From: Breoghania sp037026715
GTDB taxonomy: Bacteria; Pseudomonadota; Alphaproteobacteria; Rhizobiales; Stappiaceae
Reading direction: 5' to 3'
Length of the DNA stretch: 64,000 bases
Assembly: GCF_037026715.1 (NCBI RefSeq)
Contig: NZ_JBANCG010000002.1
Location: forward strand, 310,001 to 374,000
This document shows, piece by piece, positions 1-8,216 of the stretch. A program made the position numbers and the translations under genes. The notes beneath the pieces are model-generated. The model had not been told where the DNA came from. It did not search any database and worked only from the letters and a program-made list of their open reading frames with translations. Each line of letters starts with the position of its first letter. Positions within the stretch are counted from its first letter, which is position 1.

Positions 1-227
1 TCGGAGGCGGAGGCCTCGAAGTGGACGCCGAGTTCGCCCAGAATATCCTGCGCATCGGCGAGCACGTCCATCAGGTGGCTGATCGGCGCTCCCTGATAGC
101 CGCCGACATAGCCGACGCCGCATTCCAGCAGCGCCTTGGTCATCGCCAGGATGCCCTCGCCATGGAATTCCTCGCCCTCGCCCAGGCGCAGCTTCTCCAC
201 TTCCTTTGCGAAAGAACGTTCAGCCAT
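1..227 (-). CDS. Indolepyruvate ferredoxin oxidoreductase-like protein, 5' end only
   Basis: Only the first 75 codons are present; the gene runs off the left edge. The N-terminus, with a GEGILAMTKALLECG stretch followed by GYQGAPISHLMD, matches the start of the thiamine-pyrophosphate pyruvate/indolepyruvate:ferredoxin oxidoreductase alpha family, which oxidatively decarboxylates aryl-pyruvates to aryl-acetyl-CoA. The ATG at 225-227 has a strong purine-rich ribosome binding site just upstream (231-239, read on the minus strand). It lies 149 bp downstream of the MarR gene on the same strand and may be co-transcribed or controlled by it. The cofactor and catalytic domains are outside the window, so substrate cannot be judged. 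Confidence 0.75.
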   Translation of the reverse strand, partial: MAERSFAKEVEKLRLGEGEEFHGEGILAMTKALLECGVGYVGGYQGAPISHLMDVLADAQDILGELGVHFEASAS

Positions 228-280
228 GTTCCCCTCCTCGGCGTCGGTTCGTTAGTCTGCGCGGTATCTTCTTTCTTCCT

Positions 281-318
281 TGTCATCCCCGCGAAGGCGG
301 GTGCCGGGCAATGACGGA
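281..318. repeat. Intergenic palindromic repeat, family A, short hybrid copy
   Basis: It begins with the GTCATCCCCGCGAAGGCGG half and ends with the GGGCAATGACGG half found in the longer family A units elsewhere in the window (2732, 6084, 10026, 14446 and others). The spacer is almost absent, so this looks like a deletion product. It fills most of the gap between the MarR gene and the ferredoxin oxidoreductase gene. Confidence 0.7.
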
Positions 319-376
319 GGAGAGGGCTGAGCAAGGGGGCGGCAAAAGCCTGCATCCCGGCTCTCACCCGCGTCCT

Positions 377-910
377 CTAGAAGTCGTGTTCGCGCACGTT
401 GCGCAGCATCTTCTGCAGCACCGCGACGAAGGCCGCGTATTCCGCATCATTCACATCCCGGAATAGCGAACGGAAGGCCTGCCACATCACCGGCCACACC
501 TCGTCGAACAGCGCCCGGCCGGCCGGCGTCAGGTGGATCCGGCGCACCCGGTTGTCGGCCTCCAGGGTTTCGCGGCGCAAAAGCCCCTGCGCCTCCATCG
601 CGTCCAACGTCCGGCTCATCGTCGACTGTTCGGTGACCGTGTAGACGGCGAGTTCATTGACGGTGAGCCCGTCGGCGACCGCCATCACGGCGAGCGCGCG
701 CATCTGCGGCGTGGTCAGGTCGCGCGAACGCAGGCCCTCGCGCAGATTGGCGTTGTAGCGCCCCATCACGCGGTTCATCAGGTAGGGCGCGAACTGCTGC
801 AACCCGATCTCGCCGAGCGGAATGACCGCCTCGCCCCGGACCGTTCCCTCGGCGGGGCGGGCCGCGTCCCTGCTGTCCTTCAGAGCCTTTTCAGCCATTT
901 TCGCGCGCAT
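377..910 (-). CDS. MarR-family transcriptional regulator
   Basis: A 177-residue protein with a winged helix-turn-helix MarR domain at about residues 45-165. The stretch LTVNELAVYTVTEQSTMSRT fits the recognition helix, followed by the wing ETLEADNRVRRIHLTPAGR. The N-terminal 35 residues are a polar extension. The start at 908-910 has a GAGG motif a few bases upstream; a second Met lies four codons in. Family members repress nearby genes and release DNA on binding small, often aromatic, ligands. The gene precedes the ferredoxin oxidoreductase gene on the same strand, and a 10-bp palindrome lies about 85 bp upstream of its start. The ligand is unknown. Confidence 0.88.
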   Translation of the reverse strand: MRAKMAEKALKDSRDAARPAEGTVRGEAVIPLGEIGLQQFAPYLMNRVMGRYNANLREGLRSRDLTTPQMRALAVMAVADGLTVNELAVYTVTEQSTMSRTLDAMEAQGLLRRETLEADNRVRRIHLTPAGRALFDEVWPVMWQAFRSLFRDVNDAEYAAFVAVLQKMLRNVREHDF

Positions 911-993
911 GCCGCCTCATGTTCTCTCGTCGGGCCTGCGGCCGCACAGGCGCGTACCGCATCCCGATGAGAGAAAGTCTAAGCTTGAAAATA

Positions 994-1003
994 TGCATAT
1001 GCA
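994..1003. promoter_or_regulatory. Candidate MarR operator, TGCATATGCA palindrome
   Basis: A perfect 10-bp palindrome sits in an AT-rich patch (985-1012) inside the 212-bp gap upstream of the MarR gene at 377-910. Its position suits autoregulation. No experimental site is known; this rests on symmetry and position alone. Nothing else was recognised in 911-1122. Confidence 0.35.
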
Positions 1004-1122
1004 ATAATTAGCGCGGATGAAATTGTGGTCACTGATACGATGTTCAGTGCCGTCGCGGCGCTAAAAATGAATGCAAATGGATATGAAACAGGCAGGCGCC
1101 GGACGCCCGACCATGAAACGCT

Positions 1123-1863
1123 CTACCGCGTCCCCATCACCACTTCCGTGCGGAAGGGGTAGTGGAAGTTGCCGCCCGCAAAGGCCGGGAAGCGGGCGAG
1201 GTCGGCGCGCATTTCGTGGCGCACGGGCGAATGCAACGCGGCGGTCAGGGCGTCGGGGCTCTCAAACACCACGCGGTTGCGCTGCATGTGGTGGACGCGC
1301 TGCCACGGCAGGTGGTCGCGCCAGTCGATCCGAGTCAGGATCTCGATTTCGAGAATGCCGGGAAACCGCGCCATGATCGGCGGATGGCTGGAGATGTAAT
1401 AGTCGAGCCAGGCATTCTCGTCCGCCGCCGGTCCGGGATAGTGAACCGCATAGCTGCAATGGACGGCAGGCAGGGGGCGCGGCTGCGCCACCGGGAAATG
1501 CCGTGTCAGCATCGCCTGATGGCGCACCGTCGCGCCCGCGAGACGTGTCCCGTCGAGGCTCCCGTCCGTCGCAAGCGCATGAAGGCCGCCGCCGGCAAGG
1601 GCGGCCGCCTCCAGCGCCTCGATCTCGTCGTAGCACAGCTGAAATCCGAAACAGGGCGCGCCGGGATCGTCGGTGAAGAGGTCGCTGGCTCTGGCCGGCG
1701 TATAGATGAGCGCTCGCGTCAGCCCGGGGATCGCGGCAAGGCAATCGCGCACCGCGTCGATTTCCCTTTCGCCGGCCCGAGCTTGGGTATCGTCGGCCTG
1801 CGTGCCGACGGGGGCTTCGAAGAAGATAAGGTGGGAAAAGCGCATCGCGGGTACGCTCAGCAT
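1123..1863 (-). CDS. EthD-like dimeric alpha/beta-barrel protein
   Basis: A protein of about 246 residues with a C-terminal half resembling the EthD/ferredoxin-like fold: a DENAWLDYYISSHPPIMARFPGI stretch (split here as DENAWLDYY and SHPPIMARFPGI) has the usual Y..SHPP pattern. The N-terminal half looks like a second, weaker copy of the fold. The family is linked to ether and aromatic degradation, but few members have a defined reaction. The upstream ATG overlaps the MarR stop as ATGCTGA, which suggests translational coupling; an internal Met at 1845 starts MRFSHLIFF and is an alternative. Function: unknown partner or enzyme in the MarR-controlled unit. Confidence 0.6.
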   Translation of the reverse strand: MLSVPAMRFSHLIFFEAPVGTQADDTQARAGEREIDAVRDCLAAIPGLTRALIYTPARASDLFTDDPGAPCFGFQLCYDEIEALEAAALAGGGLHALATDGSLDGTRLAGATVRHQAMLTRHFPVAQPRPLPAVHCSYAVHYPGPAADENAWLDYYISSHPPIMARFPGILEIEILTRIDWRDHLPWQRVHHMQRNRVVFESPDALTAALHSPVRHEMRADLARFPAFAGGNFHYPFRTEVVMGTR

Positions 1864-2375
1864 GCGCCGTCGTGTTCACTGGCCTTGTGGACGGAGGCCT
1901 TGAGCACGCCGAGCCGCGCCCACAGGTCCTCCTGCGCGCTCTCGTCCATCGCGCCGATGAGTTCGCCCAACCAGTCGCCGTGGGCCTTGGCCATCTCGGC
2001 GAAGACTGTCTGCCCGTGCGGCGTCAGCCGCACCCGGACCGCACGCCGGTCGGTCTCGGAGACCTGACGTTCCAGCAGGCCTTCCTGCACGAGGCGCTCG
2101 ACAAGCCCGGTGACATTGCCGTTGGAAACCATCATCCGGCGCGACAGCTCGCCCAGCATGATGCCGTCAGGCGCGCGTTCCAGCTGCGCCATCAGGTCGA
2201 AGCGCGGCAGCGTGGTGGCGAAGCGTTCGCGCAGCCGCTTGCGGATCTCCGCCTCGATCAGGTTCGCGCAGGTCAGCAGCCTCAGCCACAGCCGCAATTC
2301 CGTGCGATGGTCATTGGGGCGCGCGTGCAGGCCCGTTTCCGCATCAAGCGGTTCCGATATGTCTGTTTCCGTCAT
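1857..2375 (-). CDS. MarR-family transcriptional regulator
   Basis: A 172-residue MarR protein with a helix-turn-helix around LGELSRRMMVSNGNVTGLVE and a wing ETDRRAVRVRLTPHG. The start chosen is the Met of MTETDISEP at 2375; the frame stays open upstream, but the extra 22 residues are Arg-rich and look like translated leader. It is followed with overlapping codons by the EthD-like gene, so the two form a unit. It is divergent from the catabolic operon that starts at 2953, with a strong palindrome in the shared region, so it probably regulates both directions in response to a pathway intermediate. Confidence 0.85.
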   Translation of the reverse strand: MTETDISEPLDAETGLHARPNDHRTELRLWLRLLTCANLIEAEIRKRLRERFATTLPRFDLMAQLERAPDGIMLGELSRRMMVSNGNVTGLVERLVQEGLLERQVSETDRRAVRVRLTPHGQTVFAEMAKAHGDWLGELIGAMDESAQEDLWARLGVLKASVHKASEHDGAC

Positions 2376-2534
2376 CTTGCGCACGCGCGGTCTCCGCCTC
2401 TCGTCACCGTTCGGTCGATCCCGGCCCTTGTTGCCGGCCACATTGGCGCTGGCGTTCCGTGGGCCCCTTGAAACGGACCGTCCGGGTGCGGGCGGCAGGG
2501 GGCGTCACTCAACGGAAATTTCCTTGGATCGACA

Positions 2535-2557
2535 ATTTATTTTAGGTCTAAATAAAT
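2535..2557. promoter_or_regulatory. Candidate operator: AT-rich imperfect palindrome
   Basis: The arms ATTTATTTTAG and CTAAATAAAT face each other across GT. The site sits in the 577-bp divergent region between the MarR gene (starts 2375) and the opine-dehydrogenase-like gene (starts 2953). A palindrome of this size in an otherwise GC-rich genome fits a MarR-family dimer site. A second AT-rich patch at 2885-2920 is closer to the 2953 gene and may hold its promoter, though no clear -35/-10 pair was found. Confidence 0.45.
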
Positions 2558-2731
2558 CCTGTGGCACGTTCAATATACAAGATCCCGCATTGAATCCACC
2601 TTTTGTCGCAGCAAAGGCCGGGCCCAAGAGCGGGCCCAAGAGAAAGTGTCGGGGAGAAGGTGCCGCGGGCCGGTCGGATTGATAAACGACCGTTGCGCTT
2701 GCCGCTCTGATCCCCGCTCGGGCTCCTCCGC

Positions 2732-2822
2732 CGTCATCACCCGGCGAAGTCCGGGTGATCCAGCGCGCCCCGCACATGCCGCGGCCGGCCATGGATTGCC
2801 CGGACGAAGCCGGGCAATGACG
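2732..2822. repeat. Intergenic palindromic repeat, family A, full composite unit
   Basis: Two hairpin-forming halves in inverted orientation: GTCATCACCCGGCGAAGTCC then GGGTGATCCA, a spacer of about 30 bp, and ATGGATTGCCCGG with GCCGGGCAATGACGG. The outer ends GTCAT and ATGAC are complementary, so the whole unit can also fold as one long stem. It lies between the divergent MarR and catabolic genes. The same layout recurs at 10026, 14446, 16588, 26444 and 37339. Confidence 0.8.
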
Positions 2823-2952
2823 GTGGAGGGATTGAAGCACGCAGCACGACCTCAAACCGGACAGAAACGGCCACATCGGACGAGATATTTTACTCTTGTA
2901 ATTTTTAAGATTAAAGTATTGACTGGTTCCAGCACAAAACGAGGGGGAGCGG

Positions 2953-4032
2953 ATGAAGATTGCGGTTCTCGGGGGCGGAAACGGCTCCTACGCGGCGGCA
3001 GCCGACCTGTCGGATGCGGGGCATGAAGTCCGCTTCTGGCGGCGCGATGCGGATGGATTCCGCTCTCTCCTGGAGACGAAGACGATCCGGCTGCGCGATG
3101 CCGAAGGCACGCGCGATGTCGCGCTCGCCCTGCCGACGCTCGATATCGGCGAGGCGGTGCGCGGTGCCGACCTGATCGTCGTCCCGACCCCGGCCTTCGC
3201 GCAAGCCGACATCGCCGCTCTGCTGGCTCCGCATCTCTCCGATGGTCAGGTGATCTTCCTGCCGCCGGGCACCTTCGGCTCCTATGTCATGATGAAGGTT
3301 CTGCGTGACAAAGGCTGCGCGGCGGAGGTCATGATCGCGGAAACCGGCACGCTGCCGTGGCTCGCGCGCAAGCACGGGGCCGACGAGGTCGCGATCACCA
3401 CCCGCGCCTCGCGCCTGCCCACCGGCGTCATGCCCGCGCGGCTGACGGACAAGGCCATCGCCGTCATTTCCGAGGCTTTTCCGCAAGCGATCGAGCCGAT
3501 CGAGGACGCGCTGTCGGGCGCGTTGATGAACGCCGGACCGATCATCCACCCGCCGCTCATCTTCATGAATGCCGGCCCGATCGAGCATTTCGACCGCTGG
3601 GACATCCACAACGAGGGCACGCAACCCTCCATCCGGCGGGTGCATGACGCGCTCGACGGCGAACGCATCGCGGTGCGCGAAGCGCTGGGCTACGGCGCGC
3701 CGCATTTCCCGCTGGCCGACCATTACGAGACGTCGAACTGGATGTACGGCAACCTCGCGCACGACAAGCTGGTCGATTCCGGCGACTGGCACGAGAAGCT
3801 CGACTTCTCCACCCACCGCTACCTTCAGGAGGATACCCGCATGGGCCTTTCCTTCCTGGTTTCCGTCGGCGAATGGGCGGGCGTCCCGGTCCCTGTCGCC
3901 GCCGGGCTCCTCGCCATCGCGAGCGCGGTTGCCGGCGACGATTTCCGCACCTCCGGCCGCACGCTGAAAACGCTCGGCCTCGATGGCATGAGCCGTGCGG
4001 ACATGACCGTCCTGCTCGGGCAGGGGGTCTGA
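2953..4032 (+). CDS. Octopine/opine dehydrogenase-family NAD(P)-dependent oxidoreductase
   Basis: A 359-residue protein starting with a textbook Rossmann nucleotide motif, VLGGGNGSYAAA, at residues 5-16. The central and C-terminal helical part has the NAGPIIHPP and HFDRWDIHNEG segments typical of the octopine/opine dehydrogenase C-terminal domain. Such enzymes reduce or oxidise N-(carboxyalkyl)amino acids, but many bacterial members have no known substrate. The ATG at 2953 has a strong G-rich ribosome binding site (2941-2950). It is first in a plus-strand series, four bases before the 3-hydroxyacyl-CoA dehydrogenase gene, so it probably acts as a side-chain dehydrogenase in the same pathway. 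Confidence 0.8.
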   Translation: MKIAVLGGGNGSYAAAADLSDAGHEVRFWRRDADGFRSLLETKTIRLRDAEGTRDVALALPTLDIGEAVRGADLIVVPTPAFAQADIAALLAPHLSDGQVIFLPPGTFGSYVMMKVLRDKGCAAEVMIAETGTLPWLARKHGADEVAITTRASRLPTGVMPARLTDKAIAVISEAFPQAIEPIEDALSGALMNAGPIIHPPLIFMNAGPIEHFDRWDIHNEGTQPSIRRVHDALDGERIAVREALGYGAPHFPLADHYETSNWMYGNLAHDKLVDSGDWHEKLDFSTHRYLQEDTRMGLSFLVSVGEWAGVPVPVAAGLLAIASAVAGDDFRTSGRTLKTLGLDGMSRADMTVLLGQGV

Positions 4033-4036
4033 TCCG

Positions 4037-5044
4037 ATGGCCCGCGCGCGTCCTCTCATCGCCTGCGTCGGAGCCGGCCGCATGGGGCGCGGCATCGCCC
4101 ATTGCGCGGCCTATGCCGGCCACGACATCCGCCTCGTCGATGCCAAGCCGCGCGATGCGGAAGGCTGCGCGCGGCTGGAGGCGGACACGCTCGCCGAGAT
4201 CCGCTCCACGCTGGAAATGATGGCGGGTCTCGCTGGCATCGATGCAGCGCTGGTCGATGCGATCCTCAGGCGCGTCAGCGTCGTGCCGCGCGAGGAAGCG
4301 GGCGAAGCGCTGGCGGATGCCAGCATCGTCTTCGAGGCGGTGCCGGAAACCGATGCGGCCAAGCGCGACGCGCTGGCGCTGATCGATACCGCCGCCGGGC
4401 CGGAGGCGATCATCGCCTCCACCACCTCCACCTATCTTTCCACGCAGCTTGCCGCGTTTTCCGGCCGCCCGGCGCGCTTTCTCAACGCCCACTGGCTGAA
4501 CCCGGCCTTCCTCGTGCCCCTGGTCGAGTTGAGCCCCACGCACGAGACCGACCGCGCCGTCGTCGACGAACTCAAGACCCTGCTGGAGGCGATGGGCAAG
4601 GTGCCGGTCGAATGCGCCGCATCGCCGGGCTACATCGTTCCGCGCATCCAGATGCTCGCCATGAACGAGGCCGCAAGGATGGTGGAGGAAGGCGTTGCTT
4701 CCGCAGAGGACATCGACAAGGCGACCCGCTACGGCTTCGGTTTCCGCTTCGCGGTTCTGGGACTTCTGGAGTTCATCGACTGGGGCGGTGGCGATATCCT
4801 CTATCATGCCAGCCGCTACATGGCCGAGGTGACGGGGGAGAAGCGCTTCGAGGCCCCGGCCGTCATCCACGAGAACATGGAAGAAAATCGCAAGGGCCTG
4901 CGTGATGGTCGCGGCTTCTACGATTACGATGGCATGGACGTTGCAGCCTACCGGCGCCAGCGCATGGAAGGCTTCATGGCGATGCTGCGCATGGCGGAGC
5001 TCGACAGGCCCCCGGCCGTCGCTGCGCCGGAAAAGAGCAACTGA
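4037..5044 (+). CDS. 3-hydroxyacyl-CoA dehydrogenase family protein
   Basis: A 335-residue NAD-dependent dehydrogenase. The Rossmann motif VGAGRMGRGIAHCAAYAG is at residues 11-28, FEAVPE is the usual strand around residue 97, NAHWLNP near residue 152 carries the catalytic His, and the helical C-terminal dimerisation domain follows. It lacks the hydratase half of FadB and is the size of stand-alone 3-hydroxybutyryl-CoA or carnitine-type dehydrogenases. It starts five bases after the previous stop, in one operon with the opine-dehydrogenase-like gene and, 32 bp later, the dioxygenase reductase. The substrate is probably a hydroxyacyl-CoA or hydroxy-acid intermediate of the ring pathway. Confidence 0.85.
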   Translation: MARARPLIACVGAGRMGRGIAHCAAYAGHDIRLVDAKPRDAEGCARLEADTLAEIRSTLEMMAGLAGIDAALVDAILRRVSVVPREEAGEALADASIVFEAVPETDAAKRDALALIDTAAGPEAIIASTTSTYLSTQLAAFSGRPARFLNAHWLNPAFLVPLVELSPTHETDRAVVDELKTLLEAMGKVPVECAASPGYIVPRIQMLAMNEAARMVEEGVASAEDIDKATRYGFGFRFAVLGLLEFIDWGGGDILYHASRYMAEVTGEKRFEAPAVIHENMEENRKGLRDGRGFYDYDGMDVAAYRRQRMEGFMAMLRMAELDRPPAVAAPEKSN

Positions 5045-5076
5045 GCCGGAAACGGGCATTCTGGGAGGACAGCGCC

Positions 5077-6033
5077 TTGGAGGATCTCGCCTTCGTCGTC
5101 CGCAAGATCATCGCCGAGACGCCGCTCGTGCGCGCGGTGGTGCTTGAAAACGTGCGCGATACGGCCCTGCCGGACTGGACGCCCGGCGCGCATATCCGGG
5201 TGAAGCTTCCCGGCGGCGGCGACAGGCCCTATTCGCTGGTCGATCACCCCGACTGGCGCGGTGGCCGGCATTACGTTCTCGGCGTGCGCCGCGAGGAGCA
5301 GAGCGCCGGCGGATCCGACTACATCCATGCGCTTTCCGAAGGCGACCATGTCGAGGCGACCGGCCCGATCAACCAGTTCGAGTTGCGCGAGGCCACGGGG
5401 CCGGTGCTGCTCCTCGCTGGCGGGATCGGCATCACCCCGATCCTGTCGATGGCTTCGCGCCTTGCCGCCGAGGAGCGCGATTTCCGGCTCCACTATTGCG
5501 GCCGTGCGAAAGGCGAACTCGCCTTTCTCGCCACGCTCGAACCCTTCTGCGGCGCGCGTCTGGCGGTCCACTATGACGACACGGACCCCGGCCGGCCGGA
5601 TTTTTCCGGCCTGATCGCGGATCTGCCCGAAGACGGCACCGCCTATGTCTGCGGCCCGGCGGGCATGATCGAGGCGGTGAAGGCGGCGTGGGCCGAGGCC
5701 GGCCGCCCGGCCGAGCGTCTGGTCTTCGAGCTTTTCATCGCAACGCCCGCGCCCGCAGGCGGCGACACGGCTTTTGATGTGAAGATCGCCTCCACAGGCG
5801 AGATCGTGACCGTTGCGCCGGACCAGACGATCATCGAGGCGCTGGAGGCGGCGGGCCACGATGTCATCTACGATTGCCAGCGCGGCGACTGCGGCATCTG
5901 CCAGACTGCCGTTCTGGAGGGAATACCCGACCACCGCGATGTCGTGCTGTCGGACGAGGAGAAGGCGTCCAACACGGTGATGCAGATCTGCGTCTCCCGC
6001 GCAAAGACCCCGCTCCTCGTGCTGGATCTCTAG
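5077..6033 (+). CDS. Rieske dioxygenase reductase, FMN/NAD domain plus C-terminal [2Fe-2S] ferredoxin
   Basis: A 318-residue class IA (phthalate dioxygenase reductase/VanB) type reductase. RPYSL at residues 50-54 is the flavin contact, GGIGITP at 115-121 and CGP at 192-194 are NAD-binding motifs. The C-terminal plant-type ferredoxin has Cys267, Cys272, Cys275 and Cys305. It passes electrons from NAD(P)H to the terminal oxygenase encoded downstream at 6336-8206. The start is TTG at 5077, with GGGAGGA 7 bases upstream and no better ATG. It is separated from the alpha subunit gene by a 302-bp gap that holds a repeat. Confidence 0.9.
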   Translation: MEDLAFVVRKIIAETPLVRAVVLENVRDTALPDWTPGAHIRVKLPGGGDRPYSLVDHPDWRGGRHYVLGVRREEQSAGGSDYIHALSEGDHVEATGPINQFELREATGPVLLLAGGIGITPILSMASRLAAEERDFRLHYCGRAKGELAFLATLEPFCGARLAVHYDDTDPGRPDFSGLIADLPEDGTAYVCGPAGMIEAVKAAWAEAGRPAERLVFELFIATPAPAGGDTAFDVKIASTGEIVTVAPDQTIIEALEAAGHDVIYDCQRGDCGICQTAVLEGIPDHRDVVLSDEEKASNTVMQICVSRAKTPLLVLDL

Positions 6034-6083
6034 GGGGGATGGAAGGCGTGAGTTTGTCGGCCGGCGCCCGCTCCACCCTCGGT

Positions 6084-6188
6084 TGTCATCCCCGCGAAGG
6101 CGGGGATCCAGTAACCCCGGGATCGGGTTTGGGGGCTGGGCCGCGCCGTCTCTGGAATGCTGGATTCCCGCCTTCGGGGGAATGACAA
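6084..6188. repeat. Intergenic palindromic repeat, family A variant
   Basis: TGTCATCCCCGCGAAGGCGG at the left end is mirrored by TTCGGGGGAATGACA at the right end, with GGATCCAG and CTGGATTCC inside. It is the main content of the 302-bp gap 6034-6335 between reductase and alpha subunit genes. The remaining part, up to the ribosome binding site near 6320, shows no recognisable signal. The same variant occurs at 14671-14774. Confidence 0.75.
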
Positions 6189-6335
6189 TCGAGAGCTTGG
6201 CGGGAATTGAGCGAGATCTGACCGCAGACGGAGCGTAACGCCGAACGAATGCGGCGGCGCTCCGCGCCTAGCGGACCTTGAGCCGGTCCGCCAGCGGTCA
6301 GGTTCAAAGAGCCTTTAGAGGATGGGAGAGTTGTC

Positions 6336-7706
6336 ATGGGAAAGTACGCGAGCGATGCGCAAGCGCTGAAGGCGCTGGTCAAGCCGGAATGCGTCCACCG
6401 CGACGTCTACATCGATCCGGAAATCTTCCAGCTGGAGATGACCCGTCTCTTCGCCAACACCTGGGTCTATGTCGGCCATGCGAGCCAGATCCCCAATGCG
6501 GGCGACTATCTGACGACCGAAATCGGCACCCAGCCGGTGCTGGCCTCGCGCCACACCGACGGCTCCATCCACGTTCTCTACAACCGCTGCCCGCACAAGG
6601 GCACCAAGATCGCGTCCGAGGCCTGCGGCAACACCGGTAAGTTCTTCCGCTGCCCCTATCACGCATGGTCGTTCAAGACCGACGGCAAGCTGCTCGCGAT
6701 CCCGATGAAGAAGGGCTACGACGGCACCGGGCTGCAGGAAACCGAGGCAGCCAAGGGCCTGACGCCCGTCGGCGCCACCCATGTCTACCGCGATTTCATT
6801 TTCGCGCGGCTTGCGTCCGAAGGCATCGGTTTTGACGACTTCTTCGGCGAGAGCCTGTCGTCGATCGACAACATGGTCGACCGCTCGCCGGAGGGAAAAC
6901 TGGTGCTGGAAGGCGCGCCCTTGCGCTACATGCACACCTGCAACTGGAAGATGCTGGTCGAGAACCAGACCGATACCTGCCACCCGATGGTCGCGCATGA
7001 ATCCTCCGCCGGCACCGCGATTTCGGTGTGGGAGCGGGAGAAGGCGAAGGGCGGGCCGACGCCGATGGCGGTGGAGCTCTACGCTCCGTTCATGTCGTCC
7101 TACGACTTCTTCGAGGGCATGGGCCTGCGCGTCTGGCCGAACGGCCACGGCCACACCGGCGTCAACACCTCCATCCACGCCGACTATTCCGCCGTGCCGG
7201 GCTATTTCGAGCAGATGGTGGAAGCCTACGGCGAGGAACGCGCGAAGAAGATCCTCGGCGAAAACCGGCACAACACGGTCTACTTCCCCAACATCATGAT
7301 CAAGGGGCCGATCCAGACGCTGCGCGTCTTCAAGCCCATCGCCGCCGACCGCACGCTGGTGGAGAGCTACACGTTCCGGCTCGCAGGCGCGCCGGACATG
7401 CTGTTCGAACGCACGCTCATGTACAACCGCTTCATCAACGCCCCCACCTCCATCGTCGGCCACGACGATCTGGAAATGTACGAGCGCGCCCAGCAGGGCC
7501 TCCATGCCGACGGACAGGAGTGGGTCGATATCCGCCGCCTTTACGAACCGGGCGAGGCGGAGGACGTGACCGAGCTGGCCGGCGGTACGTCGGAGCGCCA
7601 GATGCGCAACCAGTTCCACGCATGGCTGAAATTCATGAATGCCCCCGGCGATGCGACATCGGGCGAAGGCGAGGGCAGGGCGCAGGACAAGGAGGCGGCC
7701 GAATGA
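6336..7706 (+). CDS. Ring-hydroxylating dioxygenase alpha subunit
   Basis: A 456-residue terminal oxygenase large subunit. The Rieske [2Fe-2S] ligands are Cys85, His87, Cys106 and His109 (CPH and CPYH motifs). The mononuclear iron motif runs Glu209-x3-Asp213-x2-His216-x4-His221, so the Asp bridge and both His ligands are present. It inserts O2 into an aromatic or related ring to give a cis-dihydrodiol. Its stop overlaps the start of the beta subunit (ATGA), and the reductase is 302 bp upstream, so all three components are present. The substrate is not predictable by eye; neighbouring CoA ligases and thiolase-like genes suggest a ring with an acid side chain. Confidence 0.92.
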   Translation: MGKYASDAQALKALVKPECVHRDVYIDPEIFQLEMTRLFANTWVYVGHASQIPNAGDYLTTEIGTQPVLASRHTDGSIHVLYNRCPHKGTKIASEACGNTGKFFRCPYHAWSFKTDGKLLAIPMKKGYDGTGLQETEAAKGLTPVGATHVYRDFIFARLASEGIGFDDFFGESLSSIDNMVDRSPEGKLVLEGAPLRYMHTCNWKMLVENQTDTCHPMVAHESSAGTAISVWEREKAKGGPTPMAVELYAPFMSSYDFFEGMGLRVWPNGHGHTGVNTSIHADYSAVPGYFEQMVEAYGEERAKKILGENRHNTVYFPNIMIKGPIQTLRVFKPIAADRTLVESYTFRLAGAPDMLFERTLMYNRFINAPTSIVGHDDLEMYERAQQGLHADGQEWVDIRRLYEPGEAEDVTELAGGTSERQMRNQFHAWLKFMNAPGDATSGEGEGRAQDKEAAE

Positions 7707-8206
7707 CCAGCGACACAGCCGAGATGACCCGCGTCACCGAGAAGGACCTGATCGATTTCGTCACCCGCGAAGCGCGTCTTCTCGACGATCTGCGCTACGA
7801 TGACTGGCTCGCGCTCTTTGCCGAGGACGGCTTCTACTGGATGCCGCTGGAATGGCAGCAGACCGATCCCAAACTCCAGCCTTCGCTGATGTACGAGGAC
7901 CGGCTGCTGCTGACCGTGCGCGTCGAACGGCTCGCCGGTGCGCGCACCTTCTCGCAAAAGCCGAAAAGCCGCTGCCAGCACCTGTTGCAGGTGCCGCAGG
8001 TGGACGAGATCGATGAGGCCGGAAACGTCTTCAAGACCTATACGCCGTTTCACTATGCCGAGACGCGCGGCGACGAGTGCACCTTCTACGCCGGCTGGGC
8101 GCGCCACACGCTCCGGCTGGAGGAAGGCCGGCTGAAGATCGTTCTGAAGCGGGTGGACCTCGTCAATTTCGATGCCGCCTTCGGCAACATCCAGCTCTTC
8201 ATGTGA
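7703..8206 (+). CDS. Ring-hydroxylating dioxygenase beta subunit
   Basis: A 167-residue protein with the NTF2-like small-subunit pattern: an early EARLLDDLRYDDWLALFAED stretch, then FYWMPLEW and a C-terminal LKIVLKRVDLVNFD strand. Beta subunits are structural and help form the alpha3beta3 hexamer. The start ATG at 7703 overlaps the alpha stop codon, so stoichiometric coupled translation is likely. It is followed 10 bp later by the acyl-CoA ligase gene. Confidence 0.9.
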   Translation: MTSDTAEMTRVTEKDLIDFVTREARLLDDLRYDDWLALFAEDGFYWMPLEWQQTDPKLQPSLMYEDRLLLTVRVERLAGARTFSQKPKSRCQHLLQVPQVDEIDEAGNVFKTYTPFHYAETRGDECTFYAGWARHTLRLEEGRLKIVLKRVDLVNFDAAFGNIQLFM

Positions 8207-8216
8207 GGCGCGCCGC

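Noticed and set aside
2919..2945. TTGACT as a -35 box for the gene at 2953
   Set aside because: No -10-like sequence is found at 16-18 bases; that place is the G-rich ribosome binding site.
3563..5059. 498-residue minus-strand frame opposite two dehydrogenase genes
   Set aside because: The plus strand encodes two proteins with clear Rossmann motifs; the antisense frame has no recognisable feature.
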